Shown here one piece after another: positions 43,222 to 52,405 of a stretch of 64,000 nt of DNA; position 1 is the first letter of the stretch; each line of letters starts with the position of its first letter. This DNA comes from Marifrigoribacter sp047730175. GTDB lineage: Bacteria; Bacteroidota; Bacteroidia; Flavobacteriales; Flavobacteriaceae. The stretch lies in the NCBI RefSeq assembly GCF_047730175.1, contig NZ_CP159833.1:2728001-2792000 (forward strand). Direction: 5' to 3'. The translations under genes were made by a program, and so were the position numbers. The notes under the pieces are model-generated. The model ran no database searches. It was not told where the DNA came from and saw nothing but the letters and a program-made list of their open reading frames with translations.

Positions 43222-43884
43222 TTATTCCTTAACTATAATAAAAGTCGCTTTAAAACCTGTAAGAAGGTTCCACTCTTTTGCAGAGATTAAATTACCTTTA
43301 TCGTCATATATATGAAGTTCTGCAGTATTTGGTCCTGAAGTTCCTTGATTGATCGCTTGAAAATCAATTTTATTAAATCCTTTTACCAGTGGTAAATCAA
43401 ATCCTTTAAATGTAGCATCAAGATAAATATTTGAACGTATAATATCTTCATTAACATAAACTCTTATACGATCACCATCAACAAATTCATGATCTCTATA
43501 TACCACATTTACAAAAGAAGCGTTGGTTTTTATATCGCCAAGATACTGATCTGAAGCATATTGACTTTCGTCAAGTGCTTTGTCTTTTGTAAAATACTTT
43601 GGAGCTTTATTTGTTACTGTAGATACAAATTCGTCTTCTTTTGAAATATTGATTTCTTTAGGTTTTTCAAGCCCTAAATTTGCATATTTATCATTTTCAG
43701 GGTTTTCAGCCTTCTTCGTAAAACTTGGAAAACTGATAGCGGGAAGTTCAGATTCTTCAGGAGTTTCGGTATTATCCTCAATATTTTTAAATTTCACAAA
43801 TGGATTAGGATTATCTAGTTGTGCAAAGAGATGACCTGATAAAAAGAATATGAAAATAAATATATAATACTTGTTTTTTTGCAT
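43222..43884 (-). CDS. Secreted protein of unknown function
   Basis: A 220-residue exported protein with a signal peptide at 1-21 (LFAQ). Residues 25-120 are a low-complexity acidic/Pro/Lys linker. The C-terminal 105 residues (FVNVVYRDHEFVDGDRIRV, then GFNKIDFQAINQGTSGPN) look like a beta-sandwich that binds or attaches to something. I recall it as a conserved secreted family of Flavobacteriaceae without assigned function. Confidence 0.7.
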   Translation of the reverse strand: MQKNKYYIFIFIFFLSGHLFAQLDNPNPFVKFKNIEDNTETPEESELPAISFPSFTKKAENPENDKYANLGLEKPKEINISKEDEFVSTVTNKAPKYFTKDKALDESQYASDQYLGDIKTNASFVNVVYRDHEFVDGDRIRVYVNEDIIRSNIYLDATFKGFDLPLVKGFNKIDFQAINQGTSGPNTAELHIYDDKGNLISAKEWNLLTGFKATFIIVKE

Positions 43885-44155
43885 GTTAGATATTCAATAA
43901 GCAATATTATCAATAACTAAACCAATTATATACTTTTTGTAATAAAAATAACATTAATATGTCTAACTTGATACTGAATAGTAGGTATATATTAGTTTTA
44001 AGGTTAGTTTCAGAATCTGACAATGAGTAAACTGTATGATTAAAGCGGAATTACGACGCAGATACTGAAAAAAACCTTTCGATGCTAAACCAGTAAATAA
44101 TTTTAAAGTTCACATTTTTTATTTAAATTGCTACTCTTATTACTCCAAAGAGACG

Positions 44156-44587
44156 ATGCGAATTGAAGACACTATGTATCCTAATACCTGCCAAAAAAAG
44201 GTAGAATTGTCTTTTGGAATTTTTTACTTTTTCGAGAAGTTTATAATCTCTGAAATAAATGAAGGAGAGCATTTTGATTGGGATAAAGTTCTGCAAATAA
44301 CGAATATTGCATTTCAACATTACAAGAAGGGTTTTAAAGTAGCCTATATCTCTAATAGAGTGAATTCATATTCAATGGAACCCCAAACCTGGATTAAATT
44401 CAAAAAAAACGACCTTAATTTTATAGTTGCAGCAGCAATTATAATTTATGCTGAAATTAGTCTAGAAATTGCAACATTAGAAAAATCATTTACAACGAAT
44501 AGCATCAAAAGATGTTTCAGTATAGAAGAAGCCGTAAGTTGGGTGCATAATTTAAGAGAATTTAAGGTTAAAAGTACTAAAAATTAG
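44156..44587 (+). CDS. Conserved hypothetical, possibly SpoIIAA/STAS-like
   Basis: A 143-residue soluble protein without signal or membrane segments. VELSFGIFYFFEKFIISEINEG, shortened here to its first blocks, and VAYISNRVNSYSMEP suggest alternating strands and helices like the SpoIIAA-like fold seen in other bacterial groups, but this is a weak call. A second ATG at 44174 is an alternative start that would remove six residues. Transcribed in the same direction as the VanX-like gene, 66 bases upstream of it. Confidence 0.5.
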   Translation: MRIEDTMYPNTCQKKVELSFGIFYFFEKFIISEINEGEHFDWDKVLQITNIAFQHYKKGFKVAYISNRVNSYSMEPQTWIKFKKNDLNFIVAAAIIIYAEISLEIATLEKSFTTNSIKRCFSIEEAVSWVHNLREFKVKSTKN

Positions 44588-44653
44588 TGTGCTATACAGC
44601 TAAAAAAGATCTATAAATTAATGTAGTTTTACCCTTATTAATTTCAAAACTAA

Positions 44654-45265
44654 ATGAATTATCAAATTTTATTTTGTGTGGTTTTTTCATTTTCGATGAA
44701 CGGAGGTTATTCTCAAGATGAACTTGTAGATTTGGAGAATAAGTCTACAGAATTTTCATATGAAATTAGATATGCTTCAACAAATAACTTTATAGGGGAA
44801 GTTTTATATGATTGCCCTATATGTCTTTTAAGACCTGAAGTTGCTACTGCCCTATTAAATGCAAATAAATACTTTTGTGAATTAGGATATCGCATAAAAA
44901 TTTATGATTGTTATCGTCCTTTAGACGTACAAAAAATAATGTGGGAAAAAGTTCCTAGAGCAACCTATGTAGCAAACCCTTATGGTAAAGGATCCATACA
45001 CAATAAAGGTGCTGCTGTAGACATTACCTTAGAAACTTTAGAAGGTTGTTATGTTGAAATGGGAAGTGATTATGATTACTTCGGACGTGAGTCACATATT
45101 GACAATTTAAACTTTTCAGAAGAAATACTTTCTAATCGAAAAATTTTAATTGAAGTGATGAAAAAATGTGGCTTCATCACCGTTAGAACAGAATGGTGGC
45201 ATTTTAGTTTTCGCAAAAATAGAAGTTTCAAAACATTAAATATACCTCTCCCCTGTTCTAATTAA
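44654..45265 (+). CDS. D-alanyl-D-alanine dipeptidase, VanX/DdpX-like (M15D)
   Basis: A 203-residue zinc dipeptidase with a signal peptide at 1-20. Active-site marks are the YRP Arg (R88), SIHNKGAAVDIT (zinc ligands H116 and D123), and EWWHF (catalytic E180, zinc ligand H183). It is the family that hydrolyses D-Ala-D-Ala. Export suggests peptidoglycan recycling or scavenging, as with DdpX, rather than vancomycin resistance; no vanH/vanA genes are near. Confidence 0.9.
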   Translation: MNYQILFCVVFSFSMNGGYSQDELVDLENKSTEFSYEIRYASTNNFIGEVLYDCPICLLRPEVATALLNANKYFCELGYRIKIYDCYRPLDVQKIMWEKVPRATYVANPYGKGSIHNKGAAVDITLETLEGCYVEMGSDYDYFGRESHIDNLNFSEEILSNRKILIEVMKKCGFITVRTEWWHFSFRKNRSFKTLNIPLPCSN

Positions 45266-45307
45266 ATTACTATTGATTTCTTAACACTGTTTTAATAATT
45301 GATATAG

Positions 45308-45315
45308 TATCTTTG
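45308..45315 (+). promoter_or_regulatory. -7 promoter box of the DUF3817-mscS operon
   Basis: TATCTTTG, 20 bases before the ATG at 45335. Confidence 0.5.
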
Positions 45316-45334
45316 CTCTTTAATTATTATTTAA

Positions 45335-45616
45335 ATGAATTTATCGGTAAATACATTTCGAAAAATAAGCTTTTTAGAAGGCATTTCTTTTTTATTATTA
45401 TTAGGTATAGCAATGCCCATAAAGTATATTTGGAATATGCCAGAGATGGTTCAATACGTTGGCATGGCACATGGAGTCCTTTTCATGTTATATATCGTTG
45501 GAGCCTTTATTCTTTATCAACAATTAAACTGGCCTTTTAAAACTTTTGTTGTTGTTGTTCTTTGTTCAATTTTACCCTTTGGCCCTTTTTATGCTGAAAA
45601 AAAATACTTAGTATGA
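45335..45616 (+). CDS. DUF3817 membrane protein
   Basis: A 93-residue membrane protein with three hydrophobic segments (about 12-28, 40-60, 66-82) and the DUF3817 pattern FRKISFLEGISFLLLL and MAHGVLFMLYI. It is unassigned functionally; small relatives are found beside transporters. The stop overlaps the mscS start by four bases (ATGA), so both are translated together. Confidence 0.85.
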   Translation: MNLSVNTFRKISFLEGISFLLLLGIAMPIKYIWNMPEMVQYVGMAHGVLFMLYIVGAFILYQQLNWPFKTFVVVVLCSILPFGPFYAEKKYLV

Positions 45617-46875
45617 GCACAAATTTTATAGAAAAATATAGCTATTGGTTTAAAGATTTATTTCTTGAAAAAGGGATGGTTCTAGAATTTGCAATTTTTT
45701 TGAATTTTGTAATAAATTTAATCGCATTAGCTATTATAATTTTTTCAATAGACTATATCGCTAAAAAATTAATTGTAAGTGCTTTTAGATTGTTTAGTAA
45801 TAAAACAAAAAACACTTTCGATGATTTTTTAGTAGTAAGTAACTTTCCAACATTTATTGCACATAGTATCCCCTTATTTATTATATGGTATAGTATTCCA
45901 ATCATATCAAAAGATTATCCTTCAATATCTAATTTTCTACTTACTACTGTCATTATTTTATTAATCATATTGTGTGTTTTCGTAGTAAGAAGTCTTTTAA
46001 GAACTGGAAAAGAATATTTAAAACTGTATGAGAGATTTAAAGACAAACCTCTAGATAGTTACCTGCAAATATTTATGATTTTTAGTTGGGGTGTTGGTCT
46101 TTTTTTTATCATCAACTTAATCACAGGATATTCTACAGCTAGTGTAGCTTCTTTTGGAGCTGTTTCAGCGGTTGTTTTATTAATCTTTAAGGATACCATT
46201 TTAGGGTTTGTAGCGAGTATACAAATTTCAGTAAACGATATTATTCGAATTGGTGATTGGATTACTTTTAGCAAATACGGGGCCGATGGTACGGTTACTG
46301 AAATAAATCTAGCAACGGTTACCGTTCAGAATTTTGATAATTCTTTTACAACAATCCCAACCTATAGTTTAATTGCAGATTCATTTCAGAATTGGAGAGG
46401 AATGCAAGAATCGGATGGAAGAAGAATTAAACGATCTATATTTATAAAACAAAATTCTGTAAAATTTCTTGATAAAGATGACATTGAAAAATTGAAAGGA
46501 ATAGAATTAGTTCATCAATATTTAGACGTACGTGAAAATGACAATTCATTATTTAATATAGATACTGAAGTAAATAAATACCTACTGGTAAATGGTAAAA
46601 ACCAAACCAATCTAGGAGTTTTTAGAGAATATATTAATGCAATTTTAATCGACAATCCTTTAATTAACAAAGATTTATATTTAATGGTGCGATATCTTCC
46701 TACTACCGATAAAGGAATTCCTGTTGAAATATATTGTTTTTGTCATGATAAAAAGTGGGAAAACTATGAGAAAATTCAAGCAGATATCCTTGATCAAGTA
46801 TTAGGCGCTGTCCCCTATTTCGAATTAGAATTATTTGAATCCCCTACAGGAAAAGATTTTAGTGCTATAAAATAA
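45613..46875 (+). CDS. MscS-family mechanosensitive channel
   Basis: A 420-residue inner-membrane channel with about five TM segments in residues 20-200, the last carrying the MscS pore helix (SVASFGAVSAVVLLIFKDTI), followed by the beta domain with IGDWITF, GTVTEINLATVTVQNFDN and the cytoplasmic cage. It should release solutes on membrane stretch. It resembles the YbdG-type longer variant. Overlaps the upstream DUF3817 gene; a terminator follows. Confidence 0.92.
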   Translation: MSTNFIEKYSYWFKDLFLEKGMVLEFAIFLNFVINLIALAIIIFSIDYIAKKLIVSAFRLFSNKTKNTFDDFLVVSNFPTFIAHSIPLFIIWYSIPIISKDYPSISNFLLTTVIILLIILCVFVVRSLLRTGKEYLKLYERFKDKPLDSYLQIFMIFSWGVGLFFIINLITGYSTASVASFGAVSAVVLLIFKDTILGFVASIQISVNDIIRIGDWITFSKYGADGTVTEINLATVTVQNFDNSFTTIPTYSLIADSFQNWRGMQESDGRRIKRSIFIKQNSVKFLDKDDIEKLKGIELVHQYLDVRENDNSLFNIDTEVNKYLLVNGKNQTNLGVFREYINAILIDNPLINKDLYLMVRYLPTTDKGIPVEIYCFCHDKKWENYEKIQADILDQVLGAVPYFELELFESPTGKDFSAIK

Positions 46876-46969
46876 ATTTAATTCGTATTTAGAAAAAATG
46901 AGTTAGAGATTTCTAGTATAAAAGCAAAGAAGCGCTTTTAAAGAAAAGCTAATCAACATAAAATAATTA

Positions 46970-47002
46970 AAGCCCTAAAAATATTTTTTTAGGGGCTTTT
47001 TT
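46970..47002 (+). terminator. Terminator of the mscS operon
   Basis: AGCCCTAAAAA and TTTTTTAGGGGCT form a stem with a short AT loop followed by TTTTT. One mismatch/bulge is present. Confidence 0.7.
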
Positions 47003-47098
47003 ATTGGTTAAATTTTTGTTGAAAACACGTTTATAATATAATTTCATTTAAATAAAAGATATACAATATTTTGGTATTTTTAATAAAACGTTACGATC

Positions 47099-47506
47099 AT
47101 GGATATTAGAGATACAGTATTACTGAATTTGCGCCCAGAAATAATTACAGCAATCGTTAATGATTCAATGTCAGATGAAGAAATTTTTCAGAATAAAACC
47201 ATACGTCCAGTTGTAAAATTGCAAAATGACATTTTAATTCAGGTATTTAAACATTACATTGAAAAGCATAAAAATGTTTTTTATGATTTGCCAATTGATA
47301 AAAAGTTAGATTATATTGAAAATGCAATCCATAAAAACATGAAGTTTCGAAATTCAATAAAAGGAATTATTATAGGAATGTTTACCACTCAAGAGCATAA
47401 TGATTACACAAAAAATTCATCTTCACTTAATAAACGTATGATGGGTATTGTAAAAGAAAGGCTAAAGAGTAATGTTCAATTGTTAGCATACGAATTTTCA
47501 CATTAA
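47099..47506 (+). CDS. Conserved hypothetical protein
   Basis: A 135-residue soluble, mostly helical protein. Recognisable family-like blocks are the N-terminal RPEIITAIVND, RPVVKLQNDILIQVFKHYI and FRNSIKGIIIGMFT, then LNKRMMGIVKERL. I believe it belongs to a flavobacterial family sometimes labelled glyoxalase, but no glyoxalase metal motif is visible, so I leave it unassigned. It is transcribed alone and converges with the DUF2461 gene. Confidence 0.6.
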   Translation: MDIRDTVLLNLRPEIITAIVNDSMSDEEIFQNKTIRPVVKLQNDILIQVFKHYIEKHKNVFYDLPIDKKLDYIENAIHKNMKFRNSIKGIIIGMFTTQEHNDYTKNSSSLNKRMMGIVKERLKSNVQLLAYEFSH

Positions 47507-47517
47507 TAATTTATAGA

Positions 47518-48195
47518 TTATTTTAATAAAGAAACTCCATTTAAATCGGTAGTTAGCACCTCACTCATATAATTAAAATAGGGCCTTAACAATTGAAATT
47601 TATGCATTAAATTATCTTGAAAAGAATCAGAAAAAACTTCTTCATCTTTAAAGTCATGAACTACAAAGTAACTTTTGAGTCTAATTAAATCTATGTTTTC
47701 ATCTTCCTTATTAAACCCTTTTGGAGCTGTTTTTACTTTGTATGTTTGATCAAATTCGTTAAATGTTTTTTTAAAATCTTTCTGATTTAAGATTTCACGA
47801 ATTTCTGAAGTATCCATTTCAAATTCTTTTCTTATTCTAAGTAGGTCTGCAGGTTCGGGACCAAAAAAACCTCCTGCCATAGCAGATTTCCCTGGTTCTA
47901 ATCTTAAATAATAACTTCCCCGACGATGTGCTCCTGCCCTACTAAAACTCACACTTCTATGTACATTATAGGGAGTTTTATCCTTACTGAATCTTACATC
48001 TCTATTAATACGAAATACTTTAAGTTTTGATATTTCATCAGTTTCATTTAAAGATTTTTCAATGGAGGCATAAAATGCTTTCAGAACTTTTTCATTTGCT
48101 AAATACTCTTTTTTATGTTCTGTCATCCAATCTCGATGATTATTCTTTTTCAGAGTAGAAAGAAATTTGAATGCATTTTTAGGAATCTTACTCAT
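47518..48195 (-). CDS. DUF2461 protein
   Basis: A 225-residue soluble protein with the DUF2461 pattern: FLSTLKKNNHRDWMTEHKKE at the start, VFRINRDVRFSKDKTPYNVH, and GSYYLRLEPGKSAMAGGFFG. The conserved Arg/His-rich patches suggest an enzyme or nucleic-acid binder but no activity is established for the family. Its length is typical. A TATCTTTA box, one base off consensus, lies about 20 bases upstream. Confidence 0.88.
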   Translation of the reverse strand: MSKIPKNAFKFLSTLKKNNHRDWMTEHKKEYLANEKVLKAFYASIEKSLNETDEISKLKVFRINRDVRFSKDKTPYNVHRSVSFSRAGAHRRGSYYLRLEPGKSAMAGGFFGPEPADLLRIRKEFEMDTSEIREILNQKDFKKTFNEFDQTYKVKTAPKGFNKEDENIDLIRLKSYFVVHDFKDEEVFSDSFQDNLMHKFQLLRPYFNYMSEVLTTDLNGVSLLK

Positions 48196-48335
48196 AGGGT
48201 CAAATTTGATTTATTAAAGATACTATAATTCTACAATCAATATAAACATCAATATATCAGATGTTTGCAATTTAAATTCAATTCCCTTACATTGAAATCT
48301 CAAACAAATAATCACTAACCATTAAACCAACAAAA

Positions 48336-48767
48336 ATGAATACAACAAACAAACCAAAAGCTGCTTATTGAATTATTGCCATCATTGCATTAATATGGAA
48401 TATCATGGGTGTTATGGCGTATTTAGCACAAGCGTATATGACTGATGAAATGAAAGCTTTATTACCTGAAGCTGAAAGAGCTTTATATGAAAATTTGCCA
48501 ACATGGTATACAGCAGCTTTTGCTTTAGCTGTATTTGCAGGATTACTTGGATCTTTAGCTTTATTAATAAGAAAAAAGTGGGCAACCTTACTTTTTATTA
48601 TTTCTCTTTTAGGAATATTAGGTCAAATGACTTATAATTTCATTTTAAGCGATAATATGGATGCATATGGTCTTGAAGGGTATATTATGCCTATTATGGT
48701 ACTTATCATTGGAATATTTCTTTATTTGTATAGTAAAAAAGCGAAGACCAATGGTTGGTTAAACTAA
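48336..48767 (+). pseudogene. Small membrane protein gene with early in-frame TGA
   Basis: An ATG at 48336 begins MNTTNKPKAAY, then TGA at 48369-48371, after which the same frame continues IIAIIALIWNIMGVMAYLAQ and stays open to 48767. The total would be 143 residues with four TM helices. The frame before the TGA reads like a normal N-terminus, and a TGG-to-TGA change would restore a Trp at the membrane border. The next ATG (48405) would make a 120-residue protein that lacks much of the first helix. Relatives are commonly labelled sugar transporter without proof. It is disrupted, read through, or restarted internally. Confidence 0.65.
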
Positions 48768-48787
48768 CCTTTAGATCATTAATAATT

Positions 48788-48824
48788 AAAGCCCATTTCT
48801 ATATAAATGAAATTAGGCTTTTTT
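48788..48824 (+). terminator. Probable terminator
   Basis: AAAGCC-ca-TTTC and GAAA-tta-GGCTTTTTT form an imperfect stem with a T run downstream of the disrupted membrane gene. Confidence 0.45.
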
Positions 48825-48905
48825 AATTTTTAGAGAGAAATAATAATGTGTACAATATGTGGAAAACATATTTGTAATTAATCCTCAAAAAATGATTAAT
48901 TTTTA

Positions 48906-48913
48906 TAAATTTG
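48906..48913 (+). promoter_or_regulatory. -7 promoter box of the OmpA-HhH-symporter operon
   Basis: TAAATTTG (TAnnTTTG), 53 bases before the ATG at 48966. Confidence 0.45.
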
Positions 48914-48965
48914 AATATAATAGCTTCCTTATCATAGCAACTTAAATAACAAGGAGTTACAGCGT

Positions 48966-49943
48966 ATGAAAAAATTTTTAATCGCATTTATTGTTTTTTT
49001 ATTATGGTCAATTTTTGGGCTATGGATTTATTCTTTGATTCAACCAAGTAAAATTGCTGCTAATTCTGATTCTACATATGTGAATAAAAAAACTGTTTTA
49101 GATTCATCAAAAGAAAAAATAAGTAATAGTATCCAAGATAAAGATTCAATAGCAGATGCAATTAAGTCTCACGATTCTATCTCTAATAAATCACCTATAA
49201 ACTACAATACACTAAAGGCAATTGATGAAAAAGGGAATATTATATTTTTATTTTCTGAAGGAATAATTATTACAAAAAATTCTCCTGAATTATTAATTTC
49301 AAACACTATTATAGATTTTAAATACAAATTAAAAACCTATTTAATTGATCATCCTAAAACTGAATTATATATCACTTCATTATACAGTCCTATCGAAAAT
49401 ATAGAAAGACCAAACTTTGGAATGCAAAGAGGATTAAAAATTAAAGAGATTCTTGTGAATACAGGTATTTCAGCTGAAAAAATAGTAACAAAACCAATTA
49501 TTAAGGATATTCAATTTAATGAAAACCAACAATTCAACAATAGTTTCATTTTTTCATTTAAACCTTTAAACTTAAAACGAATTGAAAATTTAAAATTAAT
49601 AAAGCCAGAAATAAAAACTGTATATCCAAAATTTTCAGAAAGTGGAATTTTAGAAAATAATGAATTAAAGAATTTACTTTCAGAAGTAAAAACTCTATTA
49701 ATAAATCATCCTAATTTAGAAATTGAAATAGTGGGACATACCGATAATATAGGCAATAGTAATGATAACTATGCTACAGGTTTAAAAAATGCAAGGCAAG
49801 TTAGATGGTATTTAGTTTCAAAAGGAGGTATCGATAAAACAAAAATAATTGCGTCATCAAAAGGTGAGTCTGAACCTATTGATAGTAATAACTCCCACCA
49901 AGGAAGAATTGCTAATAGACGTATCAAAGTTATATTTAATTAA
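48966..49943 (+). CDS. OmpA-like C-terminal domain protein, membrane-anchored
   Basis: A 325-residue protein with an uncleaved-looking N-terminal TM segment (5-25), a Ser/Lys/Asp linker, a first OmpA-like half (about 75-195) and a second OmpA peptidoglycan-binding domain (215-325) with IEIVGHTDNIGNSNDNYATG, then NARQVRWYL and SNNSHQGRIANRRIKV. It should anchor to peptidoglycan from the inner membrane. One base separates its stop from the next ATG. Confidence 0.85.
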   Translation: MKKFLIAFIVFLLWSIFGLWIYSLIQPSKIAANSDSTYVNKKTVLDSSKEKISNSIQDKDSIADAIKSHDSISNKSPINYNTLKAIDEKGNIIFLFSEGIIITKNSPELLISNTIIDFKYKLKTYLIDHPKTELYITSLYSPIENIERPNFGMQRGLKIKEILVNTGISAEKIVTKPIIKDIQFNENQQFNNSFIFSFKPLNLKRIENLKLIKPEIKTVYPKFSESGILENNELKNLLSEVKTLLINHPNLEIEIVGHTDNIGNSNDNYATGLKNARQVRWYLVSKGGIDKTKIIASSKGESEPIDSNNSHQGRIANRRIKVIFN

Positions 49944-49944
49944 T

Positions 49945-50562
49945 ATGAATGTACAAATAGATTTATTGAGCATATTATCAGAATATGCAGGTATCTTTAT
50001 ACTTATGCTAAGTACTTTTCTTATAGGGTATTTTGCTTGCTTATATCTTCAAAAAGCCAAATACATTAAAATTATAACTAAACAAAATAAAAAAATTGCA
50101 GCACTTAAAAAAAACAATCATGCAATTTCTAATTTTGAAAAAAAACCAAAAAAAGAGACTATCAATGATCTCGAAACAATATTTTCTGAAATAAAACCAA
50201 AAATTATTAAGGTTGTTAAAGAAGCTCAAGAAGAAATTAATGAAACAAATATACCTAAAAGGGTTGCTTTAAAAGCAAGGACTAGTTATGTGTCTTATAA
50301 TAAATCGAAAGCTAAATTAAATTTAGAAAACCTTGGTTATGGTGATAAAAGTAATAAAGATGATCTTACAAAAATTACCGGAATTGGCCCTTATATAGAA
50401 GAAAGGCTTAATGAAGTTGGCATTTTTAATTACGTGCAAATTAGTAAACTATCCATTGGAGATATTCGTTCAATAACAGATTTAATTGACTTTTTTCCAG
50501 GAAGAATTGAAAACGATGATTGGATTGGGCAAGCAACAGAATCATTAAACGTAACTAAGTAA
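49945..50562 (+). CDS. Membrane-anchored helix-hairpin-helix-like protein
   Basis: 205 residues from the ATG at 49945; a longer frame from 49849 overlaps the OmpA gene and is unlikely. One TM helix (about 13-35) is followed by a Lys-rich coiled region (36-130). The C-terminal 60 residues read DLTKITGIGPYIEERLNEVG, then a FFPGRIENDDWIGQA end. This matches a small HhH-like domain that I have seen joined to L21-like or other proteins in flavobacteria. HhH folds usually bind DNA, which is strange for a membrane protein. Its stop is 7 bases before the symporter ATG. Confidence 0.7.
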   Translation: MNVQIDLLSILSEYAGIFILMLSTFLIGYFACLYLQKAKYIKIITKQNKKIAALKKNNHAISNFEKKPKKETINDLETIFSEIKPKIIKVVKEAQEEINETNIPKRVALKARTSYVSYNKSKAKLNLENLGYGDKSNKDDLTKITGIGPYIEERLNEVGIFNYVQISKLSIGDIRSITDLIDFFPGRIENDDWIGQATESLNVTK

Positions 50563-50569
50563 TATTTAT

Positions 50570-52405
50570 ATGAAATTAGAAGTTCTTGACTGGGTATTAA
50601 TCATTTCATTTTTTACCATTATTTTAGCTATTGGGATCATTGTTTCAAAAAGATCTGGTAAAAACACTGCCGAATATTTCTTGTCAAATCGTAATATGCC
50701 TTGGTGGTTGCTTGGTTTTTCTATGGTGGCAACTACTTTTTCAACAGACACTCCAAACTTAGTAACTGATATTGTAAGAAATAATGGAGTTTCAGGAAAC
50801 TGGGTCTGGTGGGCATTTTTATTGACAGGGTTATTAACGGTTTTTGTGTATGCAAAACTCTGGAGAAAATCTAATGTCAATACAGACATGGAGTTTTATG
50901 ATTTACGTTATGGAGGAAAACCTGCTCATTTTCTTAGAGGATTTAGGTCTGTTTATCTTGGAGTAGTCTTTAATGTCATGGCGATGGCCGCAGTAACTTT
51001 AGCTGCAATTAAAATTGGTCAAGTAATGTTAGGCCTTACTCCTATTCAAACGGTTAGTATTGCTGGATCTATTACAGTAGTGTTTAGTGCTCTTGGTGGA
51101 TTTAGAGGCGTAGTTTATACCGACTTTGTACTATTTTTTGTTGCAATTATTGGGGCCATTTGTGCCGCTTATTATTTAGTGAATATACCTGAAATTGGAG
51201 GCTTAGCTAATTTAATTGCTCATGAAAATGTTGCAGACAAATTATCTATTTTACCAGATTTTAATGATACTGAAGCGCTAATTGGAATACTTATTATTCC
51301 TTTAGCAGTTCAATGGTGGAGTGCATGGTATCCAGGTGCCGAACCTGGTGGCGGAGGTTATATTGCACAACGAATGCTGGCTGCAAAAAATGAAAATCAT
51401 GCAATAGGAGCTACATTTTTCTTCAATATTATGCATTATGCTTTACGTCCTTGGCCGTGGATATTAGTGGCTTTAGCATCTTTAATTGTGTATCCTGATT
51501 TGGCAAGTATCCAAGAGGCTTTTCCAAATGTAGAAGAAAATAAATTAGGACATGATTTAGCATATTCAGCTATGCTTACAAAATTACCAAGCGGTCTATT
51601 AGGTATAGTCTTAGCATCTTTAGGAGCTGCATATATGTCTACAATATCCACTCATTTAAACTGGGGTTCTTCATACATTGTAAATGATTTATATAAGCAA
51701 CAAATTAACAAAAATGCTAGTGAAAGAGAATTAGTTAATGCAGGTAGGTTATCTACAGTAATCTTAATGGTAGCAAGTGCTTTACTTGCACTAGTATTAA
51801 CGAATGCCTTGCAGTTATTTGAAATTATTTTAATGTTTGGAGCAGGTACAGGGCTTATTTTTATACTAAGATGGTTTTGGTGGCGAATCAATGCATGGAG
51901 TGAAATATCTGCTATGTTTGCTTCAGGAATTATTTCAATCTTATTTAATTTCACCTCATTAAAAACGATTCTTTTTGATCATAAAAATGAAGCTGACGTA
52001 TTGATCGAAGGTGTTTTTCCTGCTTGGGCTAAATTTCCATTAGTAGTATTAGTTACTACAATTATATGGGTATTAGTCACCTTTTTAACAAAACCTGAAA
52101 GCAAAGAAACCTTAGTCTCATTTTATAAACAAACAATGCCCGGTGGTCCAGGTTGGAAAAAAGTATTAGATACTGTTGATGATGATGAACTTAAATCTTT
52201 AGAAAGAAATAATAAATGGTCGGTACCTTCAGGTATTTTAGCAATGGCACTTGGTTGTATATTAGTGTATAGCTGTATGTTTGCTACAGGTAATATACTG
52301 TACGGAAATTATGAACTTGCTTCATGGCTAATTGTAGCCATAGTGATATCTGGATACCTTTTATTGAGGGTTTGGAAAAATCTTAAAACTGATTTTAAAA
52401 AATAA
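50570..52405 (+). CDS. Sodium:solute symporter (SSS family)
   Basis: A 611-residue transporter with about 13-14 TM helices, matching the SSS/SGLT family. The early part VSKRSGKNTAEYFLSNRNMP and WWLLGFSMVATTFSTDTPNL, and the later LASLGAAYMSTISTHLNWGS motif with the Na+-site Ser/Thr, are characteristic. The substrate cannot be told; sugars, sialic acid or amino acids are possible. The gene directly convergent encodes a GH3-beta-lactamase fusion that could release amino sugars, so a shared cell-wall or chitin-oligomer recycling role is an attractive inference. Confidence 0.92.
   Translation: MKLEVLDWVLIISFFTIILAIGIIVSKRSGKNTAEYFLSNRNMPWWLLGFSMVATTFSTDTPNLVTDIVRNNGVSGNWVWWAFLLTGLLTVFVYAKLWRKSNVNTDMEFYDLRYGGKPAHFLRGFRSVYLGVVFNVMAMAAVTLAAIKIGQVMLGLTPIQTVSIAGSITVVFSALGGFRGVVYTDFVLFFVAIIGAICAAYYLVNIPEIGGLANLIAHENVADKLSILPDFNDTEALIGILIIPLAVQWWSAWYPGAEPGGGGYIAQRMLAAKNENHAIGATFFFNIMHYALRPWPWILVALASLIVYPDLASIQEAFPNVEENKLGHDLAYSAMLTKLPSGLLGIVLASLGAAYMSTISTHLNWGSSYIVNDLYKQQINKNASERELVNAGRLSTVILMVASALLALVLTNALQLFEIILMFGAGTGLIFILRWFWWRINAWSEISAMFASGIISILFNFTSLKTILFDHKNEADVLIEGVFPAWAKFPLVVLVTTIIWVLVTFLTKPESKETLVSFYKQTMPGGPGWKKVLDTVDDDELKSLERNNKWSVPSGILAMALGCILVYSCMFATGNILYGNYELASWLIVAIVISGYLLLRVWKNLKTDFKK

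Noticed and set aside
48369..48371. Selenocysteine reading of the TGA in the membrane gene
   Set aside because: The TGA sits where a Trp codon is one base away, the protein is not an oxidoreductase type, and I see no SECIS-like hairpin directly downstream.
49849..49944. Longer start for the HhH membrane protein, overlapping the OmpA gene by 95 bases
   Set aside because: The added residues are frame-shifted OmpA sequence; the ATG at 49945 follows the OmpA stop directly and precedes a TM helix.
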